A stretch of 64,000 nucleotides of DNA from the NCBI RefSeq assembly GCF_900104585.1, contig NZ_FNVX01000004.1:1106109-1170108 (forward strand). Reading direction: 5' to 3'. The stretch is from Bacteroides ihuae (GTDB lineage: Bacteria; Bacteroidota; Bacteroidia; Bacteroidales; Bacteroidaceae). Positions 22,174-29,934 of the stretch are shown one piece after another. Position 1 is the first letter of the stretch. The number at the start of each line of letters is the position of its first letter. The position numbers and the translations under genes are program-made. The notes beneath the pieces were generated by a model. The model was not told the DNA's origin and searched no databases. It was given only the letters and a program-made list of their open reading frames with translations.

Positions 22174-23457
22174 TTATGCTGTCATTTTCTGACGAATGAG
22201 ATTTATGTTCTTTTTTACTAACCCAACTATCCGGTCATGGTATTCCGTACTCTTATTGCAAACGCCACGGGACTGGACCACATCCAGAGTTTTTAGATTG
22301 ACCTCTACTGTCTCTATACGCTTGTCACCAATACGAGCGGAAAGGATAAGAGCCTCTTCCTTGGTGTAATATTGGGCACCGAATACACAATGGCGCATTG
22401 TAGCTCCCTCTTCTAAGAACTCTTGCACACTATGTAATACTGCAATTTTTATCAATCCATCAGTAAATTCAAGGTCTAAAAATTTAGCCTTCATTTTGCG
22501 ATATTGATCCTCATATTTTGCAGCATCTTTTCGGTTCTCTTCTATTTGTCTCAAAGCTTTAATATCCTGAACCTTTTTAAGGGCCTTATCGTGTGCAGTT
22601 CTTAGATCACTAGGGCAGGCGTATTTAGCATTACGTACATCCTTACCTAGATTAGTAAGCATTAGGATATAGTCAATCCACATTGAAGCATCTTTCACAA
22701 TGTAGTTGTTGCGAAGACAGATTCTCACTGATGGCCAGCAGTTAATATCTCCATGATTACGTAAGTACTTTAATAGCGAGTATTGTCTAGACTTGATTAA
22801 AGTTTCAGCCTTGCTATTTGAAAGTAACATTTTAAACAAGCTTAATGGAGAAATACCATGGAAGCGTCCTTTGAATCCATTCCTCGTCAAGCTAGGAATA
22901 TATCGGCGTACTGGATATATGTATTGCGCAAAGATGTCATACTTCATTCTATTCGCAGATCGTGTCCTGATTTCCAATGGTGATCCCCAATCCCATAAAT
23001 CAATGTACATGAAGCTCATTTTTGTAGAACGGTACATAAGTGTTTCTTTCCCTTCCGATGTAATCCAATTCTGTACAGCCTCGTTAACCTCATAATTAGC
23101 TGGATAGCCAACTCTGCATGTCTTACGAGCAACAAAATGCCGGAGTACTTGGAAGCCTTTAAAACAGGTAATAATAGTATAATACTCGTTTATATCACTC
23201 TTTCGTTTAAGCCCGCTTTCTATTTTAAGTTGTTTTCCACAGTGGGGACAAACAATGCCTGTCAATTGCAATAATAGCGACCCCCCAAATGGTTCCCATG
23301 TATGACCGCATTCAGTACACCAAACAGATTTTTTGCGGAGGTATCCTTCCTTTTCAAAGCAATGCTCAATCGCCCATTTTCTTTGTTTATCTGTAAGCGC
23401 AGGTAGCTTAGTACTCAACTCGGCTACCTGTTTCTGTAACTTAGTTTTCGGTTTCAT
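22174..23457 (-). CDS. PcfJ-like protein
   Basis: A 427-aa protein with an N-terminal zinc-ribbon-like part: C-x2-C at CTEC (residues 47-50) and CPHC later. It then resembles PcfJ-like proteins, with FQVLRHFVARKTCR and a C-terminal 'EEGATMRHCVFGAQYYTKEE' segment characteristic of that family. PcfJ-like genes are frequent in Bacteroidales phages and conjugative elements, nearly always beside PcfK. The exact role is unknown, though association with replication or transfer is usual. The start is 2 bp after the PcfK-like stop. Confidence 0.75.
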   Translation of the reverse strand: MKPKTKLQKQVAELSTKLPALTDKQRKWAIEHCFEKEGYLRKKSVWCTECGHTWEPFGGSLLLQLTGIVCPHCGKQLKIESGLKRKSDINEYYTIITCFKGFQVLRHFVARKTCRVGYPANYEVNEAVQNWITSEGKETLMYRSTKMSFMYIDLWDWGSPLEIRTRSANRMKYDIFAQYIYPVRRYIPSLTRNGFKGRFHGISPLSLFKMLLSNSKAETLIKSRQYSLLKYLRNHGDINCWPSVRICLRNNYIVKDASMWIDYILMLTNLGKDVRNAKYACPSDLRTAHDKALKKVQDIKALRQIEENRKDAAKYEDQYRKMKAKFLDLEFTDGLIKIAVLHSVQEFLEEGATMRHCVFGAQYYTKEEALILSARIGDKRIETVEVNLKTLDVVQSRGVCNKSTEYHDRIVGLVKKNINLIRQKMTA

Positions 23458-23459
23458 AA

Positions 23460-23864
23460 TCAGAATAAACTTGTTTGTTGCACACTATTATCTTCTTTCT
23501 TCTTAGCCGGCTTCTTCTTGAGAGAAGAATATTGTTCATCCTGCAGCTTCTTGATTGCAGCTTCGCGAGCTGCCTTCTTCTCTTCTTCCGTTAGCTCTAT
23601 GGAGTGATTCACCACTACATTACAGTTGATAGGCTTAACATCCTTGATGCTGTCCTCGTCATAGTAATGAACGGCCATGCCGAATATTTCATCATCATTG
23701 AACCCATTACAGCCGCTTTTCTGTACCTGCTGCAGAATGAAGTTGCAGCATTCGTCAACGCTCTTGTTTTCCTTAGCATAGGAAACGGCAAACAGTTCAT
23801 CTTCCTTTGCTCTTTGTTCCAAGTATTCTCGGATTGTCTTTTTAAATGCGTCACTTGTTTTCAT
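23460..23864 (-). CDS. PcfK-like protein with C-terminal clamp-binding motif
   Basis: A 134-aa protein of the PcfK-like family: AFKKTIREYLEQRAKEDELF, then 'CNFILQQVQKSGCNGFNDDE' and 'GMAVHYYDED'. A Lys/Glu-rich linker leads to a C-terminus ending QQTSLF. QTSLF fits the consensus for beta-clamp binding (Q-x-S/D-L-F). The gene follows the phage clamp gene by 17 bp and is followed at 2 bp by PcfJ. I infer that it docks on the clamp; this is not established for the family. Confidence 0.72.
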   Translation of the reverse strand: MKTSDAFKKTIREYLEQRAKEDELFAVSYAKENKSVDECCNFILQQVQKSGCNGFNDDEIFGMAVHYYDEDSIKDVKPINCNVVVNHSIELTEEEKKAAREAAIKKLQDEQYSSLKKKPAKKKEDNSVQQTSLF

Positions 23865-23881
23865 ATACTTTCCTCCGCATA

Positions 23882-25003
23882 TTAATTATTGATGACTAAT
23901 GGCATGATTAGATAGGTGAGATCATTTTTATCAGTACGATTAATGATAGTAGCCTTTGTCGGATGTTTCATGCTCATTATCACCTCATCGGATGGAATAT
24001 TGGATAATAGATCAATTAGAATAGAACTCTTAAACCCGATTTCGATAGGAGATCCTGAATAGGAGACAGATACTTTTTCTTCTGCTGACGTGGAAAAATC
24101 GATATCACGTCCGGTGATAGTTACAACATTGTCTTTATCGAATTTCAGAACAATGAGAGAAGTGCATAAGCTGCTAAAAACAGATACCCTCTTTAAAGCT
24201 GAAATCATTTCGTTTTTTTCAAACCGGGCTATCTTATCATTGTCCGAAGGGATGACGGCACGGTAATTAGGAAAACGTCCTTCTACCAACCGGCAAATCA
24301 TAGTATAACCTCCAAACTCAATATTTACACTACCGGATCCTACAGTTATGATAACCGAGCTCGCGGTCGCTGGTATTATCTTAGATAGAATCTTAGACAT
24401 ACGGGCATGCAAGATAAAGGATGAACGTTCTTTTGAATCGTACGCTGAATCAATCATTCCCAGACTGTGGCCATCAGTCGCTACATAAGTGATTCTATCA
24501 GAAGTTTTTTCGATGAACACTCCATTCATGATAGGGCGCAACTCATCATTCGCACAACAGATTTGCACCTGACGTATTCCATTTAAAAAGCTTTCTGCGT
24601 CAAGAGAGAAACAAGGTTCGGGATTCTTAACTTCCATTGTCGGATATTCATCTGCTTTTTTTCCGACCAGTTCAAAGCGTCCATTCGAATAATGTACGCT
24701 GATGGCGTAATTTGTTTCCATGGCAACGATCTCGATTGAAATTGGTTGTTCCGGAATCTCCCTAAGGCCTTCCAAGATCGTTTTTGCATCAATCAACATG
24801 GATAGACACGCACAGTCAGTTTCACATTCAATGTTTGTAGATAATCGGCCGCCTTCTTCTCCGGCAGTAACTTTAAGAATTCCGTCTTCGTCAACGACGA
24901 ACATAAAATTATCATAAGCTGGAAGAAAATTTTTGGAATTGATAATTTTACCAATTGCGGATAGCTTAGTGAAAAGCTCTGATTTTGATACTGTAATTTT
25001 CAT
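23882..25003 (-). CDS. dnaN: Phage-encoded DNA polymerase III beta sliding clamp
   Basis: A 373-aa full-length beta clamp. It has the three-domain length and conserved segments: LRPIMNGVFIE, YVATDGHSLG, EGRFPNYRAVIP, and a C-terminal YLIMPL in place of the usual MPM(R/K)L. It would encircle DNA as a homodimer and tether polymerase and other factors. This is a phage copy: it lies in the prophage early operon between a methylase-like gene and PcfK, far from dnaA/recF context. It may give phage replication its own clamp or outcompete the host clamp. Both flanking proteins end in clamp-binding motifs. Confidence 0.9.
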   Translation of the reverse strand: MKITVSKSELFTKLSAIGKIINSKNFLPAYDNFMFVVDEDGILKVTAGEEGGRLSTNIECETDCACLSMLIDAKTILEGLREIPEQPISIEIVAMETNYAISVHYSNGRFELVGKKADEYPTMEVKNPEPCFSLDAESFLNGIRQVQICCANDELRPIMNGVFIEKTSDRITYVATDGHSLGMIDSAYDSKERSSFILHARMSKILSKIIPATASSVIITVGSGSVNIEFGGYTMICRLVEGRFPNYRAVIPSDNDKIARFEKNEMISALKRVSVFSSLCTSLIVLKFDKDNVVTITGRDIDFSTSAEEKVSVSYSGSPIEIGFKSSILIDLLSNIPSDEVIMSMKHPTKATIINRTDKNDLTYLIMPLVINN

Positions 25004-25013
25004 GACTTTGATT

Positions 25014-25889
25014 TTAAAATAGTTCTAATTGCAATTCGTTTGATTTATTTCTAGCCCGGCTTCTTGTAGTTGGTACCGGTATTGCTATCTGAGGAGTAGA
25101 CACAACGATTTCTGCCGGAACTGCTTTAGGCGGTTCAGCATTATTCTGCGCAAATGAGTTAATGTGGAGTTTCCAAAGAGTAGATTTCTCTTTGTCAGTA
25201 ATATGTTCATAGATAGGGAGGGGGCAAGGAAGGCCAACGATATGCTTATACCCAACTCTCCAAGAATAGTTATATTCCATTCTTAACGAGTCCATACAAG
25301 CTATCTCTCCTTGTAGGGAATTAGAAAGAAGATTGAGAACGGCCATCTTGCAGCAAGTCTGATCAATATCGCAACCGTATAAACGAAATTCTCTATTCTT
25401 TTTGGCGGCAGATAGAAGTAGCCGGCCACTGCCACACGCAGGATCCAAAATATTTCCTTTGGCCTTTGAATCTTGGATAATCATATCGGCTGTCATATCA
25501 CAAATTTCTTCCGGAGTGAAATACTGACCGTTATTTCCATGACTAACCAAATCCATGAAGAGATCGCCAAGCGCATCATGCATTCCTACGCCATCATTAT
25601 CTGCGGCAATGGAATAAAGAGTGAATAGTTCTTGAAACATGGCGTATCTATCGCCATACTTTTTTTCGAGGTTTGAGAAACCTTTCTCTTTCTCCCACCA
25701 TTTGAACATAAGAAGGGCGTAGTTTATGAAATCAAGAAAGACCTCGGAGGAGCTATATTGATACGCCATCTTTTCAAACATACCGGAGAACTCCTTGTAT
25801 GCTTGCTTGGAGCTCAGGTTTTCAAGCCTTTGCTGCTCATTTACTTTTTTTAAATATTGTAGTGCCATAACCGAATTTGTTAGGCACAT
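25014..25889 (-). CDS. N6-adenine-methylase-like protein lacking the catalytic NPPY motif
   Basis: A 291-aa protein of the N6 DNA methylase (HsdM-like) fold: GQYFTPEEIC (121-130) and SAM motif I DPACGSG (149-155), then an acidic GCDID. Where NPPY/F should follow the 'DSL' strand, the sequence is instead GYKHIVGLPCPLPI, so the catalytic motif IV is absent. It probably binds SAM or DNA without methylating. The C-terminal tail is long and basic and ends QLELF, a consensus beta-clamp-binding motif. The clamp gene begins 10 bp downstream. Confidence 0.72.
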   Translation of the reverse strand: MCLTNSVMALQYLKKVNEQQRLENLSSKQAYKEFSGMFEKMAYQYSSSEVFLDFINYALLMFKWWEKEKGFSNLEKKYGDRYAMFQELFTLYSIAADNDGVGMHDALGDLFMDLVSHGNNGQYFTPEEICDMTADMIIQDSKAKGNILDPACGSGRLLLSAAKKNREFRLYGCDIDQTCCKMAVLNLLSNSLQGEIACMDSLRMEYNYSWRVGYKHIVGLPCPLPIYEHITDKEKSTLWKLHINSFAQNNAEPPKAVPAEIVVSTPQIAIPVPTTRSRARNKSNELQLELF

Positions 25890-25923
25890 AGCATAGAAAT
25901 ATGCGATTAAGTAGTATACAAAT

Positions 25924-25954
25924 AAAAAAGGCTGGCTTCATTACGAAGTCAGCT
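25924..25954 (-). terminator. Terminator just downstream of the post-integrase promoter
   Basis: A 10-bp stem with one mismatch pairs 25930-25939 (GGCTGGCTTC) with 25945-25954 (GAAGTCAGCT), followed on the minus strand by TTTTTTATTTG. It lies about 20 bp after a strong promoter and before the clamp operon. Confidence 0.75.
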
Positions 25955-25971
25955 CAAGTCCCTTATGGCTG

Positions 25972-26002
25972 CAAATATAAAGAGTCTTTTTATTCCTGCA
26001 AA
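25972..26002 (-). promoter_or_regulatory. Consensus promoter at the 3' end of integrase
   Basis: TTTG at 25999-26002 and TATATTTG at 25972-25979 are 19 bp apart, an ideal Bacteroides promoter. The -33 box overlaps the last integrase codons. It would drive the methylase-clamp-PcfK operon, subject to the terminator immediately downstream. Confidence 0.7.
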
Positions 26003-27285
26003 CAAAAAAGCTCTTTTTTTTCTTCTTTTTTTTCTGATGTGCTTTTCAGCAGGTCTAAAGTTGCCCTATTAGCACGATCACAGACGGAATAATCAATATC
26101 AATATAAATATCCGCCATTTTATAATCATTGTTCACATGCCCAAGACAGAAGTCTACGTCAGCTTTTGCAATCCGGGCTTTGTTACGTGCTATACTCGCC
26201 CATGAATGCCGTGCCCAGTTAGTAGATAGAGGAACCCCAAGATTAAGCTCTTGGGATATTTCCTTCAATTCTCTATTCACCGCCTTAAGAAAGTTATTCG
26301 GATCAGAGTATCTCATGCGGAAATAAGAGAGAAATGTTCCATTGCTATACTTATCAACCAACTTTCTTAGTTCAGGCTCTATTCTTATAGACAAAGGGAA
26401 CCGACTCTTATTATCCACGGTCGTAACTTTGCTACGCTCATACACAACCCTTCCGTATGATTCCTTGGCCAAGGAAAAGAAATCATTCATATTCATGCCC
26501 ATCAGATAGAACAACATCATAAAGACATCGCGCGACATATTGGTCCGTTCGCGATCAAAGTTGGAATCCCGTATTTTAATTATATCCTCTACGCTTAGAT
26601 TCTTTCGTTTACGGGTGTAGTCTGGGATGGTTATTCTGGAGAATGGATCATTTGGCATCTTTATAATATCGTAGTCTTCATTATTATATTCCTTTTTTGC
26701 CTTGTTATATAGGGAACGAATACCACGCAGATAATTGTTGATTGTACCAGGTTCAGTGGTGCGATCCGTATTCTTCCCTATCTTCTTGGCATACAGATAC
26801 TCCATCATCCCCTCCAATGTCTTATTTTTTATATCTCTTGCGTCAATTTTCTCTTTTCCAAGAAAATTAATTAAAGCGTTCAGAGAAGATTCATACCAAT
26901 TTGCCGTCTTTCTTTTAACCGTTTTTGAAATAATTCCTCTCGCAAACGCCACAAAATCAATATCTTCTGAATCTGGGTTTGCCGTTTTTTCTATTTGCTC
27001 TTTTAACTCCTTACAGCTCATTTTACGGGTTCGATCAGTTCCTAATTTGATACAAGAGCCTCTAAAGCGCTGTATAAGATTACCTAGCTCAAAGTTAAGT
27101 TCTTCACAGCTATCAGTTACCGGAAGTATAGTACCGTCACTCCCCATGTATTCAGGGTTTATATAATATTGAGTAGCTATATACTGAGGTACTCCATTGT
27201 GATAAATACGGATTTTAATATTAGTAGTGCCATCTTGCTTAATATGCTTGCCACCTGTAAAAATTGTTGCTTTAAAAGTTGCCAT
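25990..27285 (-). CDS. int: Tyrosine recombinase (phage integrase)
   Basis: A 431-aa Bacteroidales-type integrase. It has an N-terminal arm-binding part (about 1-100), a SAM-like core-binding domain (110-215) and a C-terminal catalytic domain. The visible active-site region is NWARHSWAS (R359), then GH at 382-383 and the Tyr in MADIYIDIDY (394 or 399). The region where box I Arg is expected reads FYLMGMNMNDFF, so that Arg is absent, as is also known for IntDOT. It lies at the right prophage end beside tRNA-Val and should catalyse integration and, with a directionality factor, excision. Confidence 0.88.
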   Translation of the reverse strand: MATFKATIFTGGKHIKQDGTTNIKIRIYHNGVPQYIATQYYINPEYMGSDGTILPVTDSCEELNFELGNLIQRFRGSCIKLGTDRTRKMSCKELKEQIEKTANPDSEDIDFVAFARGIISKTVKRKTANWYESSLNALINFLGKEKIDARDIKNKTLEGMMEYLYAKKIGKNTDRTTEPGTINNYLRGIRSLYNKAKKEYNNEDYDIIKMPNDPFSRITIPDYTRKRKNLSVEDIIKIRDSNFDRERTNMSRDVFMMLFYLMGMNMNDFFSLAKESYGRVVYERSKVTTVDNKSRFPLSIRIEPELRKLVDKYSNGTFLSYFRMRYSDPNNFLKAVNRELKEISQELNLGVPLSTNWARHSWASIARNKARIAKADVDFCLGHVNNDYKMADIYIDIDYSVCDRANRATLDLLKSTSEKKEEKKELFCLQE

Positions 27286-27324
27286 AATCTGATCTTCAGT
27301 GTTAGGGGCAGCTTGATCGAGAAA

Positions 27325-27345
27325 AGTTATAAGATAGTTATAAGA
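27325..27345. repeat. Direct repeats upstream of integrase (possible arm sites)
   Basis: AGTTATAAGA occurs twice with an 11-bp period, 40 bp before the integrase start and between it and the tRNA-Val genes. This is the usual location of arm-type integrase sites; binding is inferred. Confidence 0.4.
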
Positions 27346-27396
27346 GGCTATTCCTTATTCGCATAAATATGCCTTAAAACAAGACCACTTAGAACA

Positions 27397-27445
27397 AAAA
27401 AAAACTTAAGTCTACGCAAACTGCATAAACTCAAGTCCCTATAAA
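27397..27445 (-). terminator. Terminator after tRNA-Val
   Basis: ACTTGAGTTTATGCA pairs with TGCGTAGACTTAAGT (15 bp including G-U pairs), followed on the minus strand by nine T. It closes the tRNA-Val transcript near the prophage boundary. Confidence 0.75.
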
Positions 27446-27482
27446 GCTCTGAAGATCAGCCTAATATGGCCAATTAATAACG

Positions 27483-27557
27483 TGGGCGTTGACGGGTTCG
27501 AACCGCCGACCCTCTGCTTGTAAGGCAGATGCTCTGAACCAGCTGAGCTAAACGCCC
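27483..27557 (-). tRNA. tRNA-Val(UAC), copy next to prophage
   Basis: A 75-nt tRNA with acceptor GGGCGTT/AACGCCC, anticodon TAC (27520-27522) and TTCGAA in the T loop. Its 3' end faces the prophage, so it is the likely attachment site. It is identical to the next copy. Confidence 0.92.
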
Positions 27558-27590
27558 GATTTATTAGGATAAACGAAAGTGGCCTCTTTG

Positions 27591-27665
27591 TGGGCGTTGA
27601 CGGGTTCGAACCGCCGACCCTCTGCTTGTAAGGCAGATGCTCTGAACCAGCTGAGCTAAACGCCC
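27591..27665 (-). tRNA. tRNA-Val(UAC), second copy
   Basis: Identical 75-nt sequence to the first copy, with anticodon TAC at 27628-27630 and 33 bp between the two. Both are transcribed leftward from one promoter at 27692-27722. Confidence 0.92.
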
Positions 27666-27691
27666 GATGCACTTCCGTTTCAAAAGCGATG

Positions 27692-27722
27692 CAAAGATAC
27701 AGCTTTTCCCGAAACCACCAAA
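27692..27722 (-). promoter_or_regulatory. tRNA-Val promoter
   Basis: TTTG at 27719-27722 and TATCTTTG at 27692-27699 are separated by 19 bp, a consensus Bacteroides promoter about 20 bp before the tRNA pair. Confidence 0.7.
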
Positions 27723-27875
27723 ACTATTTCTTATTATTTTTCTATTCTAAATATCGACTCACAAAAAAACCTTAATTATTAGCGATCTATATAAAAAAAG
27801 TAATATGCATATACTTTATGAAAAAGAGTATTAACACTCATCTTATGCCTACAGGCATCAACAAGAATGATTTCA

Positions 27876-28640
27876 CTACCCCAGACTATATACAAATCGG
27901 CTATCGTCAGACAGATCCTCACTATATTCAAAGCCTTCCCAAGCAAAAGATTTCAGCTTCTCAGGAACATCTATCCTATTTTTCAAGATGAAACGTGCCA
28001 TTTCTCCACGAGCCATTTTTGTATAAACTACGATGGTCGATAGTTTCCCGTTCTTCCACAGATGGAATTCGGGCACAATGACTTTAACTTCTTTCAAAAC
28101 TCTAGGCCAATCGAAAAGCCCTTTCATTTCATCACTAGCCAAATAAACAAGTATTCCTCCGTTCGCTTTAACTTCATTAATAAATAAGTCCGTCAAACGA
28201 AGTTTCCAATATGCAAAGAGAGTTTGTCTACTAAAATTAGGCAACTTAACATCCCCTTCCAATCTATACAAATGGATAACATCTAATGGCCGAAGCAGAC
28301 CATAACAAAATGAAGTAAAACGCAAATGCTCTTGCGCATACAAAAAGTCGCTATCAGTAAAATCATTTGGATTTAAACGTTTAAACACAATGCCAGTATA
28401 AGCCAACAAAGCCGGACATTCAGTTATTTCCGGAGAATGGAAGGATTGGTAACGTTTATAATTCTCTATTGCAATTCTCGCATTAACATGCAACAAGCGT
28501 TCCAAGTCTTCAACTGAAAACTGACACATTTGCAATGCAATCTCGGATGCTTCTTTTAGATATAACGGAACTGTTCGGGAAGGAACATACACCTTAGAAG
28601 AATTATTCATCGTCTTAGCACAAGAAAGAAGAATCAACAT
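27876..28640 (-). CDS. yaaA: Peroxide stress protein YaaA family
   Basis: A 254-aa protein of the YaaA/DUF328 family, with the typical start MLILLSCAKTM and internal 'ALLAYTGIVFKRLNP', 'HLRFTSFCYGLLRPLD' and 'LVYLASDEMKGLFDW'. E. coli YaaA lowers intracellular iron and limits oxidative damage, and a similar cytoplasmic role is likely here. The length matches the family. It is the first host gene beyond the prophage and is divergent from trpS, with the 233-bp gap shared by the two promoters. No motif is missing that I can see. Confidence 0.85.
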   Translation of the reverse strand: MLILLSCAKTMNNSSKVYVPSRTVPLYLKEASEIALQMCQFSVEDLERLLHVNARIAIENYKRYQSFHSPEITECPALLAYTGIVFKRLNPNDFTDSDFLYAQEHLRFTSFCYGLLRPLDVIHLYRLEGDVKLPNFSRQTLFAYWKLRLTDLFINEVKANGGILVYLASDEMKGLFDWPRVLKEVKVIVPEFHLWKNGKLSTIVVYTKMARGEMARFILKNRIDVPEKLKSFAWEGFEYSEDLSDDSRFVYSLG

Positions 28641-28841
28641 ACTCTACTCTATATTACATTATTAGCTATACAAAAATACACTTATATTCTTTCTAAAAAA
28701 CATTATCGGACAAAAATGTCCAAAATGAGTGAACTGATTGACGCAAAATCACCTTTCTAGAATTAAACAACAGAACAAATCCACCCTAGCAAAAATAAAA
28801 GTATTTCATATTATTAAGAAATACATCTCAATCTTTTTATG

Positions 28842-28849
28842 TAATTTTG
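28842..28849 (+). promoter_or_regulatory. -7 box TAATTTTG for trpS
   Basis: TAATTTTG lies 24 bp before the trpS ATG; no clear -33 box is seen. Confidence 0.45.
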
Positions 28850-28873
28850 CACGGAAAATATATACTATAATTT

Positions 28874-29860
28874 ATGGAAACAGTTGTCAGTGGAATTCGC
28901 CCAACAGGTAATCTGCATTTGGGTAACTACTTTGGAGCAGTAAAGAGTTTTTTGCAAATGCAAAATGAATATAATTGTTACTTTTTTATAGCCGATTGGC
29001 ATTCATTAACGACTCGCCCAAAACCGGAAAATATTATAAAAAGTACGCAAACAATTCTTGCAGAATATCTAGCATGTGGCATCGATCCAGAAAAAGCAAC
29101 CATTTATATACAAAGCGATGTAAAAGAAGTTCTTGAACTCTATCTTTACCTGAATATGAATGCCTATTTAGGAGAAATGGAACGCTGCACAACCTTTAAA
29201 GAAAAGGCTCGCAAGCAGCCAGATAATGTAAATGCAGGCCTGCTGACCTATCCAACATTAATGGCTGCCGACATTTTAATTCACCGTGGAGTAAAGGTAC
29301 CTGTAGGAAAAGACCAAGAGCAAAACATGGAAATGACACGCAAATTTGCTCGCCGTTTTAATACGGTCTATGAAACAGAGATTTTCCCAGAACCGGCATC
29401 TTTTTCATTGGCTGCAAAAGCATTAAAAGTTCCAGGACTAGACGGATCTGGAAAAATGGGAAAATCTGAAGGTAATTGCATCTATCTCATGGATGATACT
29501 GAAACGATCCGAAAGAAAGTGATGAAAGCCGTAACAGACTCCGGCCCTATTGCTCCAAACAGCGAAAAGCCTGAAGTTATAAAGAACCTCTTCACCTTTC
29601 TTGATCTTGTTTCAACTAAAGATACCTATGCCTACTTTAATGAAAAATGGAATGACTGCTCCATTCGCTACGGAGATTTAAAAAAACAAATAGCCTTAGA
29701 CATAGCAGCATTCAATGCGCCAATCCGGGAACGTATTAAAGAATATTCATCCAATACCGACTTACTGGATAAGATAGCTAAATCAGGTGCCGATAAAGCA
29801 CGTGAAAGTGCTACTAAAACTCTAAAAGAAGTTCGTGAGATAATTGGCTTTCGCTTCTAG
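28874..29860 (+). CDS. trpS: Tryptophan-tRNA ligase
   Basis: A 328-aa class I aminoacyl-tRNA synthetase that charges tRNA-Trp in the cytoplasm. The N-terminal signature GIRPTGNLHLGNYFGA contains the HIGH-like element (HLGN). 'LDGSGKMGKSEGNCIYL' carries the KMSKS-like loop (KMGKS). Family length is normal. The gene stands alone: a Bacteroides -7 box lies upstream and a perfect hairpin terminator follows. No T-box or trp leader is visible in the short upstream region. Confidence 0.96.
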   Translation: METVVSGIRPTGNLHLGNYFGAVKSFLQMQNEYNCYFFIADWHSLTTRPKPENIIKSTQTILAEYLACGIDPEKATIYIQSDVKEVLELYLYLNMNAYLGEMERCTTFKEKARKQPDNVNAGLLTYPTLMAADILIHRGVKVPVGKDQEQNMEMTRKFARRFNTVYETEIFPEPASFSLAAKALKVPGLDGSGKMGKSEGNCIYLMDDTETIRKKVMKAVTDSGPIAPNSEKPEVIKNLFTFLDLVSTKDTYAYFNEKWNDCSIRYGDLKKQIALDIAAFNAPIRERIKEYSSNTDLLDKIAKSGADKARESATKTLKEVREIIGFRF

Positions 29861-29885
29861 CCTAACTGACCTACTACTTACACAA

Positions 29886-29916
29886 AAAGGTCTTCGACAT
29901 CACGTCGAAGACCTTT
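29886..29916. terminator. Bidirectional terminator between trpS and DUF3244 gene
   Basis: AAAGGTCTTCGAC and GTCGAAGACCTTT form a perfect 13-bp stem with A/T tails on both sides, between convergent genes. Confidence 0.85.
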
Positions 29917-29934
29917 ACCACCAGTTAAACCCAA

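Noticed and set aside
1..27480. Possible conjugative element instead of a phage, because of PcfJ/PcfK
   Set aside because: Terminase, portal, capsid, tail tube, G/GT and tape measure are all present, and no relaxase or Tra/mating genes are seen.
27439..27672. A 77-aa minus-strand open frame with a repeated segment
   Set aside because: It reads through the two identical tRNA-Val genes; the repetition is that of the tRNAs.
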